Source of the DNA: CAYUPI01 sp964446585 | GTDB lineage: Bacteria > Verrucomicrobiota > Verrucomicrobiia > Limisphaerales > UBA8199 | Length of the DNA: 64,000 nt | NCBI GenBank assembly: GCA_964446585.1 | Contig: CAYUPI010000017.1 | Coordinates: 46,614-110,613, forward strand | Reading direction: 5' to 3' | Shown here: positions 8,731-17,562 of the stretch, one piece after another | Position numbering within the stretch: position 1 is the first letter of the stretch | Layout: each line of letters starts with the position of its first letter | The notes under the pieces: generated by a model | The model's database searches: none | Seen by the model: the letters and a program-made list of their open reading frames with translations, nothing else | Told to the model about the DNA's origin: nothing | Translations under genes and position numbers: made by a program

Positions 8731-9516
8731 TCATGGCTGCTTGGCGCTCGTCGCTTTGCGGAGAAGCCCTTTCGCGCGGCTCACCCAAACACGGTCGCGG
8801 CGGCGTTGAAAAGTCGGCGCGTGCAAGTCGTCGGCGAGGACTTCTCTTAGCTGGGCGCAGGCCAGTTCAGGCTGATGATTGGTGAGGTAGAGTTCGGCCA
8901 ACTGCACTTTCGCGCGCGGATACGAATGGCTCTCGGTCACCTGTTTCCAGAGGCTGAGCGCCGATTCCTTTTCCCCCAAAGCCGTGAGGGTTTCGGCCAG
9001 AGCCATGAGCGAATAGCCATAATCGTGTTTGGGATTTTCTGCAATGACGCCCTCCAGCAGCGGACGGGCTTCGGCGGGCCGTTTCTGGCGCAACAGGCAT
9101 TGGCCCAGATGGGCGCGAGTATCGATGTCCCCCGAGTCGCGTTCGAGAGCGGCGCGGTAGCAGCTTTCGGCCGATTGAAGCTTGCCCTGCTGGAAATAAA
9201 TGTCGCCCAGCTTGGAATGATGATCCGCCTTATCCAGGTGATAGATCTGAGCCTGAAGCTCCTTAATGCGGCGACGGTCCCAGGCTCCGGGCAATTCGAA
9301 TCCGCGAGTGGCCGAGGGCGAGGCGCGATAAACCGCGAAGTAGTAGAAGAGCGCGGAGATGCCGAAGCCGACAAAAATGAAGACCGCCCAGAGCCATTCG
9401 CGGCGCCGGACTGCGTCGATAAACATCCACAAATTGAACAACGAGACCAGCGGAATCAAGGGGTTCGTGAGCCAATACTCGAAGTTGAGCAGGTTGGAAA
9501 CCAGCGACGCGAGCAT
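8731..9516 (-). CDS. Membrane-anchored tetratricopeptide repeat protein
   Basis: The ATG giving MLASLVSNLLNF is preferred (261 aa); an in-frame start 17 codons upstream would overlap the divergent glycosyltransferase region. Two hydrophobic segments at the N-terminus (NPLIPLVSLFNLWMF and WLWAVFIFVGFGISALFYYF) are followed by TPR units (KLGDIYFQQGKLQSAESCYRAALE, then AHLGQCLLRQKRPAEARPLLEGV and more) of the type that follows PspC/phospholipase-like membrane anchors. The repeats probably mediate protein contacts in the cytoplasm. No enzymatic motif is seen. Confidence 0.8.
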   Translation of the reverse strand: MLASLVSNLLNFEYWLTNPLIPLVSLFNLWMFIDAVRRREWLWAVFIFVGFGISALFYYFAVYRASPSATRGFELPGAWDRRRIKELQAQIYHLDKADHHSKLGDIYFQQGKLQSAESCYRAALERDSGDIDTRAHLGQCLLRQKRPAEARPLLEGVIAENPKHDYGYSLMALAETLTALGEKESALSLWKQVTESHSYPRAKVQLAELYLTNHQPELACAQLREVLADDLHAPTFQRRRDRVWVSRAKGLLRKATSAKQP

Positions 9517-9623
9517 GAACCGCACGATAGACCATCGGCCTTTGCCTGGCAACCGCGCGCTTGGCAAAATCGCGGCTTGTTTTCCCTGGCGTCGTCGCTT
9601 ATGTATCGACGGGCTTCATTTGC

Positions 9624-10364
9624 ATGAATCGGACCCTGGTGGTTGTGCCGACCTACAATGAGCGCGAGAACCTGCCTCCGCTCGCCCAGCGCATTTTGGC
9701 ACTGCCGGTCGGCGCCGAGCTGCTGGTCGTGGATGACAATTCGCCCGACGGGACTGGAAAAATCGCCGATCAAATGGCCACCGAGTTTCCGGCGGTTCAC
9801 GTTCTGCACCGGACGGAGAAGAGCGGCCTGGGGCGGGCCTACATCGCCGGTTTCAAGTGGGCGCTGGAGCGTGGCTACGATTTCGTTTTTGAGTTGGATG
9901 GCGACTTCTCTCATAACCCCGATGATATTCCGATGTTCCTTGAAGCAGCCAAGGATGCGGACCTGGTGCTCGGCTCGCGCTATCTCAACGGCATCCGCAT
10001 TATCAATTGGCCGCTGAGCCGACTGATCCTGAGCAAGAGCGCGGCCAAGTACGTTCAGGTCGTGACCGGCATGCCTTTTACTGATCCGACGGGCGGATAC
10101 AAATGTTTCCGGCGGCGGGCGCTCGAAGCGATCAACCTCGAGGCAGTGCGGTCGAACGGCTACAGTTTTCAAATCGAGATGACGCACAAGCTCTGGCGGC
10201 AGGGCATGAAGGTGGTCGAAGTGCCGATCATTTTTACCGATCGTTTTCAGGGCCATTCCAAAATGTCGGGACACATTGTGCGTGAAGCCCTCTTCATGGT
10301 CTTGAGGCTCTTTTTTCAAAACGGAATGCGGCGGCGAGGCCAGAAAGCGACGCGCGAAGGGTGA
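9624..10364 (+). CDS. Polyprenol-phosphate mannosyltransferase (Dpm1-like GT2)
   Basis: A 246-aa family 2 glycosyltransferase starting MNRTLVVVPTYNERENL; the upstream codons of the frame have no family similarity. It has VVDDNSPDGTG (nucleotide binding), ELDGDFSHNP (the DxD-type metal site) and the GSRYLNG and DPTGGYKCFRR segments typical of dolichol/polyprenol-phosphate mannose synthases. These transfer mannose (or another hexose) from GDP-sugar to a polyprenyl phosphate at the cytoplasmic face. No C-terminal membrane domain is present, as in the soluble-type enzymes. It overlaps the next gene by 4 bp (GTGA). Confidence 0.9.
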   Translation: MNRTLVVVPTYNERENLPPLAQRILALPVGAELLVVDDNSPDGTGKIADQMATEFPAVHVLHRTEKSGLGRAYIAGFKWALERGYDFVFELDGDFSHNPDDIPMFLEAAKDADLVLGSRYLNGIRIINWPLSRLILSKSAAKYVQVVTGMPFTDPTGGYKCFRRRALEAINLEAVRSNGYSFQIEMTHKLWRQGMKVVEVPIIFTDRFQGHSKMSGHIVREALFMVLRLFFQNGMRRRGQKATREG

Positions 10365-10918
10365 GGATGATCACCCTTCTGGTCGGCACTAATCGCCCAC
10401 AGAGCAACACGCGCAAGGTGGCGCGGCATGTCGAAGAAATCTACACCGAGCTCAAATTGCCACTCCATGTGCTCGATCTGGCTCAACTGCCGCCGGAAAT
10501 CTTCTCGCCGACTTCATATGGGAATAAGCCGAAATCATTCGAACCATTTGCGGAGGCGATCCTGCGGTCGGACGGTTTGCACGTGGTTTCGCCAGAATAC
10601 AACGGCAGCGTGCCCGGGGTGCTGAAGTATTTCATAGATATGCTCAAATTTCCGGAAAGCTTCGAGAAACGGCCTGTCTGTTTTGTCGGGTTGTCCGCCG
10701 GAATTTGGGGCGCGCTGCGGCCGATCGAACAATTGCAGGCCATTTTCGGATATCGCAACGCGTACGTTTTTCCACAACGGGTGTTCCTTCCGAACATCAA
10801 CGAGTTGCTCGACGAGAGTGGCCGGCTGCAAGACTCGGAGTTGCTCGAGCGGCTGCGGAATCAGGCGAAGGGATTCGTGGAGTTCGTCGAGCGGCTAAGG
10901 GGAAGCAAATTGGGTTGA
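10361..10918 (+). CDS. NAD(P)H-dependent FMN reductase
   Basis: A 185-aa flavodoxin-like fold protein: GTNRPQSNTRKVARHV near the N-terminus (FMN phosphate loop), SPEYNGSVPGVLKYFIDML in the middle and SAGIWGALRPIEQLQAIF near the C-terminus. This is the layout of the NADPH-dependent FMN reductase/chromate and azo reductase family. GTG at 10361 overlaps the upstream TGA; an ATG two codons later is the alternative start. The two-gene plus-strand unit looks co-transcribed. The physiological electron acceptor cannot be told from sequence. Confidence 0.9.
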   Translation: MRMITLLVGTNRPQSNTRKVARHVEEIYTELKLPLHVLDLAQLPPEIFSPTSYGNKPKSFEPFAEAILRSDGLHVVSPEYNGSVPGVLKYFIDMLKFPESFEKRPVCFVGLSAGIWGALRPIEQLQAIFGYRNAYVFPQRVFLPNINELLDESGRLQDSELLERLRNQAKGFVEFVERLRGSKLG

Positions 10919-10954
10919 GCTGCCGGAGATTGGTGCCACGCACTGCTGCGCGCA

Positions 10955-13582
10955 TCAATCATCCGAATCCTTCTGGTGAGCAAATACAAAAGCGGCCCTC
11001 CTGGGAGCGGGCATCGCGCTGTCTGCGCCGCGGACTGAGCGCCAGACGACTTCGTTCAGCAACAGATCGTCCGCGGCATCTTCGCGTGAGAAGTCCATTT
11101 TCAGGTTCCCGCCCCAGGCGTGCAGCGCGTTGCGTTCCTCCAAATCCACATTGGACGGCAAAGCCTCGTAGGGCCGCAAGTCAGCAGTGGCGTGGAAGGA
11201 ATTGAACATTGCGGTCGCGGCCGCATCGAATTGGGACATCGGTTGAAGTCCGAGGATCAGCTCGATGGTGTGCAGCATGCTGCTGGTCGAATACATGGTC
11301 GAATCCACGGCCCCATGCTTGGTGAACGGACTGATGACGAACGCAATCGTGCGGTGGGCATCGACGTGATCGGGTCCGTTTTGAGCGTCATCCTCGACCA
11401 CGAAAATCGCTGTGTGCGGCCAAAACTTCGAGTGGCTGACCGCTTCAACGATGCGGCCCAGAGCAAGGTCATTGTCCGCGACATACGCCCTGGGAGTGCG
11501 GTAACTCGGCGTAGCGCCGTGCGTGTGGTCGTTTGGCAGGCGCAGAATTTGCAGCCGGGGCATGACGCCCTCGGCCTCGAACCGCTGCAACTCGGCGAGG
11601 AACCGGTTGGCGCGCTTCACGTCCGGATAATTCAGATCAAATCCATGGTACCATTCGTCGAAGTGTCCTTGCAGCGCCTTGACTCGTGTAATCAAAGGTT
11701 CAAGCTGAGAACCCTTCAGATCCACGAACTCTCCGTAACTTCGGTAGCTGACGCCGGCTTCGCGCGCGCGGTCCCATAAATATCCTCCCGCGGGAGAGGC
11801 GATGGAGAACTTGCCTTCCGCGGGGTAGGGGAACTTTGCCGGGTGATTGTGGCCGTAATTGAGGGGCCACATTTTTTCGACAAAATCAGTGGCATAGGCA
11901 GCCATGCTCCATTCGTGGCCGTCGGCGCTGACTTCGCTTTCGACATAGAAATTGTCCAGCAACACGAACTCCCGCGCCAACTTGTGGTGGTTCGGCGTCA
12001 CGCGCTCTGGAAAAAGGCAAAGGTTCGGGTCGCCGTTGCCCTGCGGCAAGTCGCCGAGCACCTGATCATACGTGCGGTTTTCTTTGACGATATAAAGACA
12101 GTACTGGATTGGGCCGGGATCGCCCGGCCTTCCGGGAATCGGACTGTCGGCACTTCGCCCAGTTGAAACGCTGCCGTTCTGTTTGAGCGGACTGCACCGA
12201 TAGGCTTGCCGGGTGTAGTCCACAAGTCGATGCTCGAGTTTTTCCCGAGGCGGAAGATCGATGATGCTCAGCGTTCCGCGAAAGAGCCGCGCAATGTACT
12301 GCGCCGCAGGGTTGGCGGATTCAAGAATGCCGGGCTGAGGTCCTTGCGGATTTGGTTTGGGCGTGTTGCCTTTGCCGTTAGCGACCAGCAAGCGTTTGCC
12401 GTCCGGCGTGACGCGCACGGAGGTCGGATACCAGCCGACCGGAATGAACCCGAGGGAACGACTCTTGCCGGGCGTGCTCACGTCGAAAACTGCGACGATA
12501 TTGTTGTCAGCATTGGCGATGAAGAGAGTTCGATCATCCGGTGTCAACGCGAGGCTGTTTGGCGTCGAGCCCGGCGGCGCGTGCGGGTAAAGCGCAGCGT
12601 GGACGGTTTCGATGGCCTTGCCCGATTCGGTCTCAAACACAGTCACGGTATTCCGGGCGGCGTTCGCGACGAAGAGGAAATTGCCTGAGCGACTCAGCGC
12701 CATCTCACAAGGGTGCTCCTCCGCTGGCCACCGGGCGACGGTCTGCTCGGAACGCAGATCGATGACTGCCACAGCCGCTTGCGCCCACAGGCTCACATAA
12801 AGTCGTTGGCTCTTCTCATCGAGCCGGCAGGCGTAGGGGAAGGTGTCCTCCGGATTGTAATTGTAGAGTTGAGCTTCGGCGCGTTTCGTTGCGGCGGCGG
12901 TCTCGAAATCCGTGGACGGATCGACCGGGGCTGTTGATGGCGCAGCGGTGTTTGTGCCGATGACAAGATCGATGGCCTTTGGCTCCGGCCCGAGCTCCAA
13001 ACGGGTGATGCGGTGGCCCCAGACATTGGCGGCGTATAATCGGCGCGCAGCGCTGTCCACGGTGAGGCCCGCAGGCACGCCGCGTTCTTTGATGTCTCGA
13101 AGCTTAAACTCGCGGTGCTCAGACAATTGGCCATCCCCGAATTGGAAGGCATGAATCACTTCATCGCCCGCGCCGCTGCTAAAAAGCGTTCGCCCATCGC
13201 GGGCGAATTCCAGCCCATAAAACGCCTGGTTCACGTCTGAGTGAGAAACCACCTCAGCGGCGGCGATATCGACCACAAGGATTTGGTGCCGACTGTAGCC
13301 GCTATGCAATATTGCCGCGAAACGGCCCGCCGGGTGGACCGCGACATTAATCGGAAAATCGCGCAACTCGACCTGTCTGCCCGCCGGACGCAGCGACCAT
13401 TGATTGGGGAGCAGGACCGAGCCATCGGGTTGTGGACCCGGCAGCGACGTATGGGCGGCAATCTGCGCTGAGGTCAATGCGGGAATGTGGCCGGGTGCCT
13501 GGCGCCAAGAAGGAACGCAACCGGAGGGCGCAAGGAATATCGCTACGAAGAAAAGTTCTGCAGGGGTGCGCATAAATTTCAC
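10955..13582 (-). CDS. YncE-like beta-propeller fused to phosphoesterase domain
   Basis: An 875-aa exported protein. The N-terminus is hydrophobic and ends at a Cys (APSGC), a weak lipobox, so it may be a lipoprotein; GTG at 13582 or ATG at 13573 are possible starts. Residues about 70-430 are a YVTN/YncE-type beta-propeller with repeated blades (for example FPINVAVHPAGRFAAI and NSLALTPDDRTLFIAN). From about 490 a phosphoesterase/phospholipase C-like domain follows (ENRTYDQVLGDLPQGNGD, SADGHEWSM, VVEDDAQNGPDHVDAHR). This is the bifunctional YncE/alkaline-phosphatase-superfamily architecture. The metal-binding Glu, Asp and His residues are visible. The substrate is unknown. Confidence 0.88.
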   Translation of the reverse strand: MKFMRTPAELFFVAIFLAPSGCVPSWRQAPGHIPALTSAQIAAHTSLPGPQPDGSVLLPNQWSLRPAGRQVELRDFPINVAVHPAGRFAAILHSGYSRHQILVVDIAAAEVVSHSDVNQAFYGLEFARDGRTLFSSGAGDEVIHAFQFGDGQLSEHREFKLRDIKERGVPAGLTVDSAARRLYAANVWGHRITRLELGPEPKAIDLVIGTNTAAPSTAPVDPSTDFETAAATKRAEAQLYNYNPEDTFPYACRLDEKSQRLYVSLWAQAAVAVIDLRSEQTVARWPAEEHPCEMALSRSGNFLFVANAARNTVTVFETESGKAIETVHAALYPHAPPGSTPNSLALTPDDRTLFIANADNNIVAVFDVSTPGKSRSLGFIPVGWYPTSVRVTPDGKRLLVANGKGNTPKPNPQGPQPGILESANPAAQYIARLFRGTLSIIDLPPREKLEHRLVDYTRQAYRCSPLKQNGSVSTGRSADSPIPGRPGDPGPIQYCLYIVKENRTYDQVLGDLPQGNGDPNLCLFPERVTPNHHKLAREFVLLDNFYVESEVSADGHEWSMAAYATDFVEKMWPLNYGHNHPAKFPYPAEGKFSIASPAGGYLWDRAREAGVSYRSYGEFVDLKGSQLEPLITRVKALQGHFDEWYHGFDLNYPDVKRANRFLAELQRFEAEGVMPRLQILRLPNDHTHGATPSYRTPRAYVADNDLALGRIVEAVSHSKFWPHTAIFVVEDDAQNGPDHVDAHRTIAFVISPFTKHGAVDSTMYSTSSMLHTIELILGLQPMSQFDAAATAMFNSFHATADLRPYEALPSNVDLEERNALHAWGGNLKMDFSREDAADDLLLNEVVWRSVRGADSAMPAPRRAAFVFAHQKDSDD

Positions 13583-13629
13583 TGAGACTATCGGGAGAAG
13601 GGCCCGGTCTCAACCTCTTGTGCTCAGGC

Positions 13630-13704
<75 letters not shown>

Positions 13705-13750
13705 AACCGTCTGCAACCCGAACCAACTTTCCCACCTGTCCCCCGCCCAA

Positions 13751-13768
13751 CCCCGAAATCTTTCGGGG
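13751..13768. other. Perfect 8-bp hairpin between tRNA copy and gene
   Basis: CCCCGAAA and TTTCGGGG flank a two-base centre; as RNA this gives a seven-pair stem with a four-base loop. It directly abuts the duplicated 5' half of the tRNA. No T-run follows on either strand, so it is not a typical intrinsic terminator. Confidence 0.6.
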
Positions 13769-13795
13769 CTGCTCTACCCCTGAGCTACTCTGGCA
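13769..13795 (-). pseudogene. Truncated tRNA-Met 5'-half copy
   Basis: 27 bases are identical to 13679-13705, the 5' acceptor strand and D arm of the neighbouring tRNA in the same orientation. The match ends sharply before the anticodon stem, where the hairpin at 13751-13768 begins. It cannot form a tRNA and is a partial duplication. Confidence 0.85.
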
Positions 13796-13891
13796 GCGCG
13801 CCAGATTATTTCGCGGACAACGCTGCTGCTGTCAAATTGAATCGTCTGGTTGCGCGTGGCTGCGCTCGTGATATGATGCGCCGAGGTAAAC

Positions 13892-14050
13892 ATGCTGGAC
13901 CTGTGGCTCATTCCGGCGCTGGCCGTCCTGGCGGTCGTGGTGGCAGTTTTTTATCTGGCCGTCCGGCTCCGCGGCGGGAGCGGCGTGCGCACCGAGGGCC
14001 GGACTGTACATCACGAGCCCACGGATGAAGATGACCTGCCGCCGCCTTAG
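13892..14050 (+). CDS. Small single-pass membrane protein (52 aa)
   Basis: Starts MLDLWLIPALAVL with a GAGGT ribosome-binding site about 5 bases upstream of the ATG. One membrane segment (LIPALAVLAVVVAVFYLAV) is followed by Arg residues (positive-inside side) and a C-terminal acidic tail with DEDD and PPP. I do not recognise the family. The good Shine-Dalgarno site and the clean membrane topology argue that it is real. It is a monocistronic candidate between a tRNA and a DUF2062 gene. Confidence 0.6.
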   Translation: MLDLWLIPALAVLAVVVAVFYLAVRLRGGSGVRTEGRTVHHEPTDEDDLPPP

Positions 14051-14430
14051 GAGCGAGCAGTCACCGAGGCGAATCTTATCTAAACCGAGACACCTTGCGC
14101 CTTAGCCGCGAACTCCTCATACCAACTCTGCTCGGACCGTGCCGCGCCGGCCACTCGCGCGCGCTCCATTCCAGAAGGTCTCGTGGCCGGCGCTTGATCA
14201 TCAAAGAGTGATGTTTCAAAGCGGGAGCAAGCTCCGCGCACTCCAGACGCCTCGCGAAGTTCGGTTGCAGTTGGGCAGATCGAGGACAGCGCGCCCCCCG
14301 TCTATTTTCGTGGAAATGGAAAAGTAGGATTGCGACTAAGGTGATGATTATAATTAGGAGTACGATTCCGGTTGAGATTTAGAGAGTTTACAGGCAGCCA
14401 CCGATTGCCGATGTTCGAGGAGGATCGAAC
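14051..14430. other. Intergenic stretch without gene
   Basis: No convincing reading frame, RNA fold or repeat was found. TATAAT at 14349-14354 could be a -10 box for the DUF2062 gene but has no good -35 partner. GAGGAGG at 14417-14423 is the ribosome-binding site of that gene. Confidence 0.5.
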
Positions 14431-14910
14431 ATGAACCCGCGACGCTGGCTGCATGAGCATTCGCTGAAACTGCTGGCCATTCGCGACACGCCCGAGGCCA
14501 TCGCCGGTGGCGTGGCAATTGGCATTTTCTTCGGTTTCACGCCACTCTTCGGCCTGAAGACTCTGCTGGCCATCTTCTTCGCGTGGCTGACGCGCAGCAA
14601 CATTCTGGCCGCAGTGCTGGCCTCGGCGTTGCACGATATCATACTGCCGTTGATGCCAGTCGTTTACCGATTCGAATACGACGTCGGCTATTTTCTCCTG
14701 AACCGGCCCCATCGTTTGCCGCCGCCAATGATCGCCGCCGGCTGGGAGAATCTGCACTGGCGAAGCTGGATGAGCATTTTGAAGGTCGGGAAGGATCTTT
14801 TGCTGGGCTCCATTGTTTGCGCCGCGCCGCCTGCTACGCTGGCCTATTTCGTGACCCGGAGGATCGTCGCGCGACATCATGCTCGTCACTGGCAGCCGCC
14901 TGGCGGATGA
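14431..14910 (+). CDS. DUF2062 domain membrane protein
   Basis: 159 aa preceded by a strong GAGGAGG site 7 bases before the ATG. It has the DUF2062 layout: RDTPEAIAGGVAIGIFFGFTPLFGLKTLLAIFFAWLTRSN, then a second pair of hydrophobic stretches (AAVLASALHDIILPLMP and LLLGSIVCAAPPATLAYFV) and a basic C-terminus. DUF2062 proteins are small inner-membrane proteins of unproven function, often near glycosyltransferase or cell-envelope genes. Residues GFTPLFGLK are the most conserved part of the family. Confidence 0.88.
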   Translation: MNPRRWLHEHSLKLLAIRDTPEAIAGGVAIGIFFGFTPLFGLKTLLAIFFAWLTRSNILAAVLASALHDIILPLMPVVYRFEYDVGYFLLNRPHRLPPPMIAAGWENLHWRSWMSILKVGKDLLLGSIVCAAPPATLAYFVTRRIVARHHARHWQPPGG

Positions 14911-14986
14911 GTGAATTCCCGGTTGAAATCCACTTGGAGCAGACTAGTATTGGCCTGTGCCGGATTTCACAAACCGGGCCATGGTT

Positions 14987-15063
14987 CGGGGCGTAGCGTA
15001 GCTTGGTAGCGCGTCTGAATGGGGTTCAGAAGGTCGTGAGTTCAAATCTCACCGCCCCGACCA
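14987..15063 (+). tRNA. tRNA-Pro(GGG)
   Basis: A 77-nt cloverleaf: acceptor CGGGGCG/CGCCCCG, anticodon stem TCTGA/TCAGA with loop ATGGGGT (anticodon GGG), T loop TTCAAAT, discriminator A and an encoded CCA. The C start of the acceptor is usual for bacterial tRNA-Pro. It lies 13 bases before osmC. Confidence 0.96.
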
Positions 15064-15076
15064 TTATTCTTAAGGC

Positions 15077-15559
15077 ATGTCAGAACATAAAGCGACCATT
15101 CGGTGGCAGAACACCGGTCCCGACTTCCTCAAGGGCAAGTATTCTCGCGAGCACACTTGGAGCTTCGACGGGGGGATCACGGTGAAGGCGTCTGCCGCGC
15201 CGGCGGTGGTGCCGGCGCCATATTCCAACCCGGCATGCGTGGATCCTGAGGAAGCGCTCGTTGCCTCGGTCTCGAGCTGTCACATGCTTACGTACATTTA
15301 TCTGGCTTCTCGTCAGGGGTTCCAGGTGGAAAGCTATGTAGATGATGCGGTCGGCGTGGTGACGAAGAATGAACAAGGCAGGTTATGGGTGAGTTCGATC
15401 ACCCTCAATCCGAAGATTGGCTACAGCGGAACCAAGCAGCCGGCCCCTGCCGATGAAGAGCGGCTTCACGAGATGGCCCATGAGCAATGTTTTATCGCGA
15501 ACTCCGTCAAAACGAATGTGAGTGTTGGCGGTCGGGAGCACGCACCTGCCGCGGGATGA
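15077..15559 (+). CDS. OsmC family peroxidase-like protein
   Basis: 160 aa of the OsmC/Ohr fold. The two redox cysteines are visible: one in the SSCHMLTYI segment at the start of the long helix, and one in the EQCFIANSVKTN segment near the C-terminus. OsmC-type proteins reduce organic hydroperoxides using these thiols in the cytosol. The central LWVSSITLNPKI strand also fits. It starts 13 bp after tRNA-Pro and may share its transcript. Confidence 0.9.
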   Translation: MSEHKATIRWQNTGPDFLKGKYSREHTWSFDGGITVKASAAPAVVPAPYSNPACVDPEEALVASVSSCHMLTYIYLASRQGFQVESYVDDAVGVVTKNEQGRLWVSSITLNPKIGYSGTKQPAPADEERLHEMAHEQCFIANSVKTNVSVGGREHAPAAG

Positions 15560-15717
15560 TCGCAAGGCGGTCGGTGGGAAAGACGGTGAGGTCGCTGGAA
15601 AAGATGGAAGTATTTTCACCGACGCCGCCTGAACTTTCGCCCCGAATTTCAGCCACTTCGCCCCTGTTTTGTTTTCCTCGCCAGACAAACCGCTAAGCTG
15701 CACCCGCTAACAATAAC

Positions 15718-15781
15718 CCGGGCTGCACACGATCACTTCCGCGGGGTTCTTCACCCCTACTCCTTGGCGTGTGTAGCCCGG
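15718..15781. terminator. Inverted repeat with inner hairpin, likely bidirectional terminator
   Basis: CCGGGCTGCACACG (15718-15731) and CGTGTGTAGCCCGG (15768-15781) pair over 13 of 14 positions. A second small stem GGGGT/ACCCC lies between them, and a run of six T follows on the plus strand. The site separates the convergent osmC-like and rhomboid genes. Confidence 0.45.
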
Positions 15782-15799
15782 AATCTTTTTTGGCAAGGG

Positions 15800-16693
15800 T
15801 TAGTGTCGCAACGCGAGCCACCAGGGCACGAGGACGAGCAGCGCGAAGAGCAATCCGCCAGCGAGGTTGGCGGCGGTTTGGCGGCTTAGCCCTGGAAACC
15901 GGGTCAATATCACGCCGAGCAGCAGACCCGACAAGAACCCGCCCAGATGCGCCAGCACGTCTGTGCCCGGGCCCAAGCCGAGGAGGACAAAAAGCATCAT
16001 GCCGCCGCAGATTCCAGCAACAATGTACCGGTCCGCATGAGGAGTCTGTCGCCAATATGAAAGTGCTTGCACCGAGAGCAAACCGAGGGCGCCCATGACC
16101 ATTCCCGATGCGCCGAGGCTTGGGCCGCGCGCCGGCAGTGACAACCAGACCAACCCATTTCCACCAGCTCCTGCCAGGTACGAAGCCAGCAAACCGGGGC
16201 CTGTCCCGAAGCGTCCCATAACCAGGCCGAGCAGGACCATGCCAAGGCCGGCGTTGGCTGCGAGATGAGCAACATCGCCGTGAAGCCAAATGCCAGTGAA
16301 CAGCCGCCACCATTGCCCATGGCCTACCGCCACGGCATCCATGACTCCTGCATTTTGCAAGTTCAACCGTGCATCCAGTCCATAAAACAACGCGGTCACC
16401 GCCACCCAGGCAACGCTGCTCCAGTCGAAAATTACCCCGGGGCGAAACATTTCCCGCTGCCAAGGCCAGCCGCGGTTTTCAAACTGATATTGCCGTATAG
16501 AGTCCACGGCGCGTTCGTAATCCGCTCCTGGCACGAGCAGTCCCCAGCGACCAGCCTCGTCGGCGGGTTCAATCGTGGTCTCAATCCCCTGGCTGACCAA
16601 GACCAGGCTCCATTCCAACGCCTGCTTCCGCGACCGCGCGGGGATTCGCACAAATGGGAAGTCCATCTGGTCCGGGGAGGATTCAAGCTTCAT
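15800..16693 (-). CDS. Rhomboid family intramembrane serine protease
   Basis: 297 aa when started at MKLESSPDQMDFPFV, which lies just downstream of a good promoter; the frame is open further upstream but lacks similarity. A soluble N-terminal domain of about 90 residues precedes the rhomboid core: WRLFTGIWLHGDVAHLAAN, then LGASGMVMGALGL (GxSG with the catalytic Ser) and VLAHLGGFLSGLLLG with the catalytic His. These are intramembrane serine proteases that cut membrane proteins; the substrate is unknown. The gene is convergent with osmC. Confidence 0.9.
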   Translation of the reverse strand: MKLESSPDQMDFPFVRIPARSRKQALEWSLVLVSQGIETTIEPADEAGRWGLLVPGADYERAVDSIRQYQFENRGWPWQREMFRPGVIFDWSSVAWVAVTALFYGLDARLNLQNAGVMDAVAVGHGQWWRLFTGIWLHGDVAHLAANAGLGMVLLGLVMGRFGTGPGLLASYLAGAGGNGLVWLSLPARGPSLGASGMVMGALGLLSVQALSYWRQTPHADRYIVAGICGGMMLFVLLGLGPGTDVLAHLGGFLSGLLLGVILTRFPGLSRQTAANLAGGLLFALLVLVPWWLALRH

Positions 16694-16727
16694 TGACAAG
16701 GACTTTTCATGGAACGGATTCTGCTTT

Positions 16728-16756
16728 ATTATACTGAGAGGGCCGCGAAGTGCCAG
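16728..16756 (-). promoter_or_regulatory. Sigma-70-type promoter for the rhomboid gene
   Basis: On the minus strand CTGGCA (16751-16756) is followed after 17 bases by a perfect TATAAT (16728-16733). The predicted start of transcription is about 28 bases before the preferred ATG at 16693. Confidence 0.5.
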
Positions 16757-16812
16757 GTGTGCCGAGTGGCCCACCCGGTCCGAAGGATCGGGAATAAACG
16801 GTTGGAAAATGA

Positions 16813-17550
16813 ATGAAGATAATTCAACCCAACTGCCGGATTCAGTTCGCGGCTGAGGACATCGAGTTTATCGTCTCGTTGCTTGGCAGCAAGCTCGGCA
16901 CGGCCGAATGCCTTGTCAAGCTGCTGGCCGATGAGGACTCGCGGGACGTGATTCTGGACGATGAAGCGTTGTTCCACGCGCTGCTGGAGCGCGGCGGCTG
17001 CCTGAAGGTCACCAGCCGGTTTTATTTCTACATTCTCGTGCGCCACGCGTTTCGTCGCGCCGACATCCAGGACCGGCGGGTGGCGGATTATGTGGCGGAA
17101 GTGCTCTCCGAGTTTGCGCGCGCCGAGCGCGCGCGATGTGTCGTGCCGGGCCAACCGAATCCGCTGGATTACTTTTTCGAAATGTTGACCGCGCTTCAAA
17201 AGGCGGATGAGCGCACGAGCTTTTTCATTCGCGTACATATCGGAAATCATTCATTGTTCTTGTCGGGAGTCTTTCCGGAGCGGATTCGTTTCCGGGCGGA
17301 ATCGCGCGGTTTTCCGGGGTTGAAGTATTACGAGGGGCTGGGGAGGACACAATACCGCATGGCGAGCGATCATCGCCTGGCCCAACGGTACGACGTGGCG
17401 AATGTTTTCAGCACATTAGCGGAGAGATTCGAGACCACGCGCCTGGCTCTGAACGACATCGCCGACCGGCTCTTTTCGATCGGAGACGCCAGCTCCTCGC
17501 TCGACGCGATCTTGCAGGCGGCCAAGTCGGGTGACGGTGAAGCGAAATAA
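16813..17550 (+). CDS. Conserved hypothetical protein
   Basis: A 245-aa soluble protein that I do not recognise. It is mostly helical with no signal peptide or membrane segment. It opens with a segment like a regulatory domain (FIVSLLGSKLGTAECLVKLLADEDSRDVILDDE), followed by FYFYILVRHAFRRADIQDRRVADYVAEVLSEF and a histidine-bearing FFIRVHIGNHSLFLSGVFPERI. The C-terminus has amphipathic helices (LAERFETTRLALNDIADRLF). Codon usage looks like that of its neighbours and the frame has few alternatives. It is convergent with the HAD gene 12 bp downstream. Confidence 0.65.
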   Translation: MKIIQPNCRIQFAAEDIEFIVSLLGSKLGTAECLVKLLADEDSRDVILDDEALFHALLERGGCLKVTSRFYFYILVRHAFRRADIQDRRVADYVAEVLSEFARAERARCVVPGQPNPLDYFFEMLTALQKADERTSFFIRVHIGNHSLFLSGVFPERIRFRAESRGFPGLKYYEGLGRTQYRMASDHRLAQRYDVANVFSTLAERFETTRLALNDIADRLFSIGDASSSLDAILQAAKSGDGEAK

Positions 17551-17562
17551 GCGGGAGCAGGC

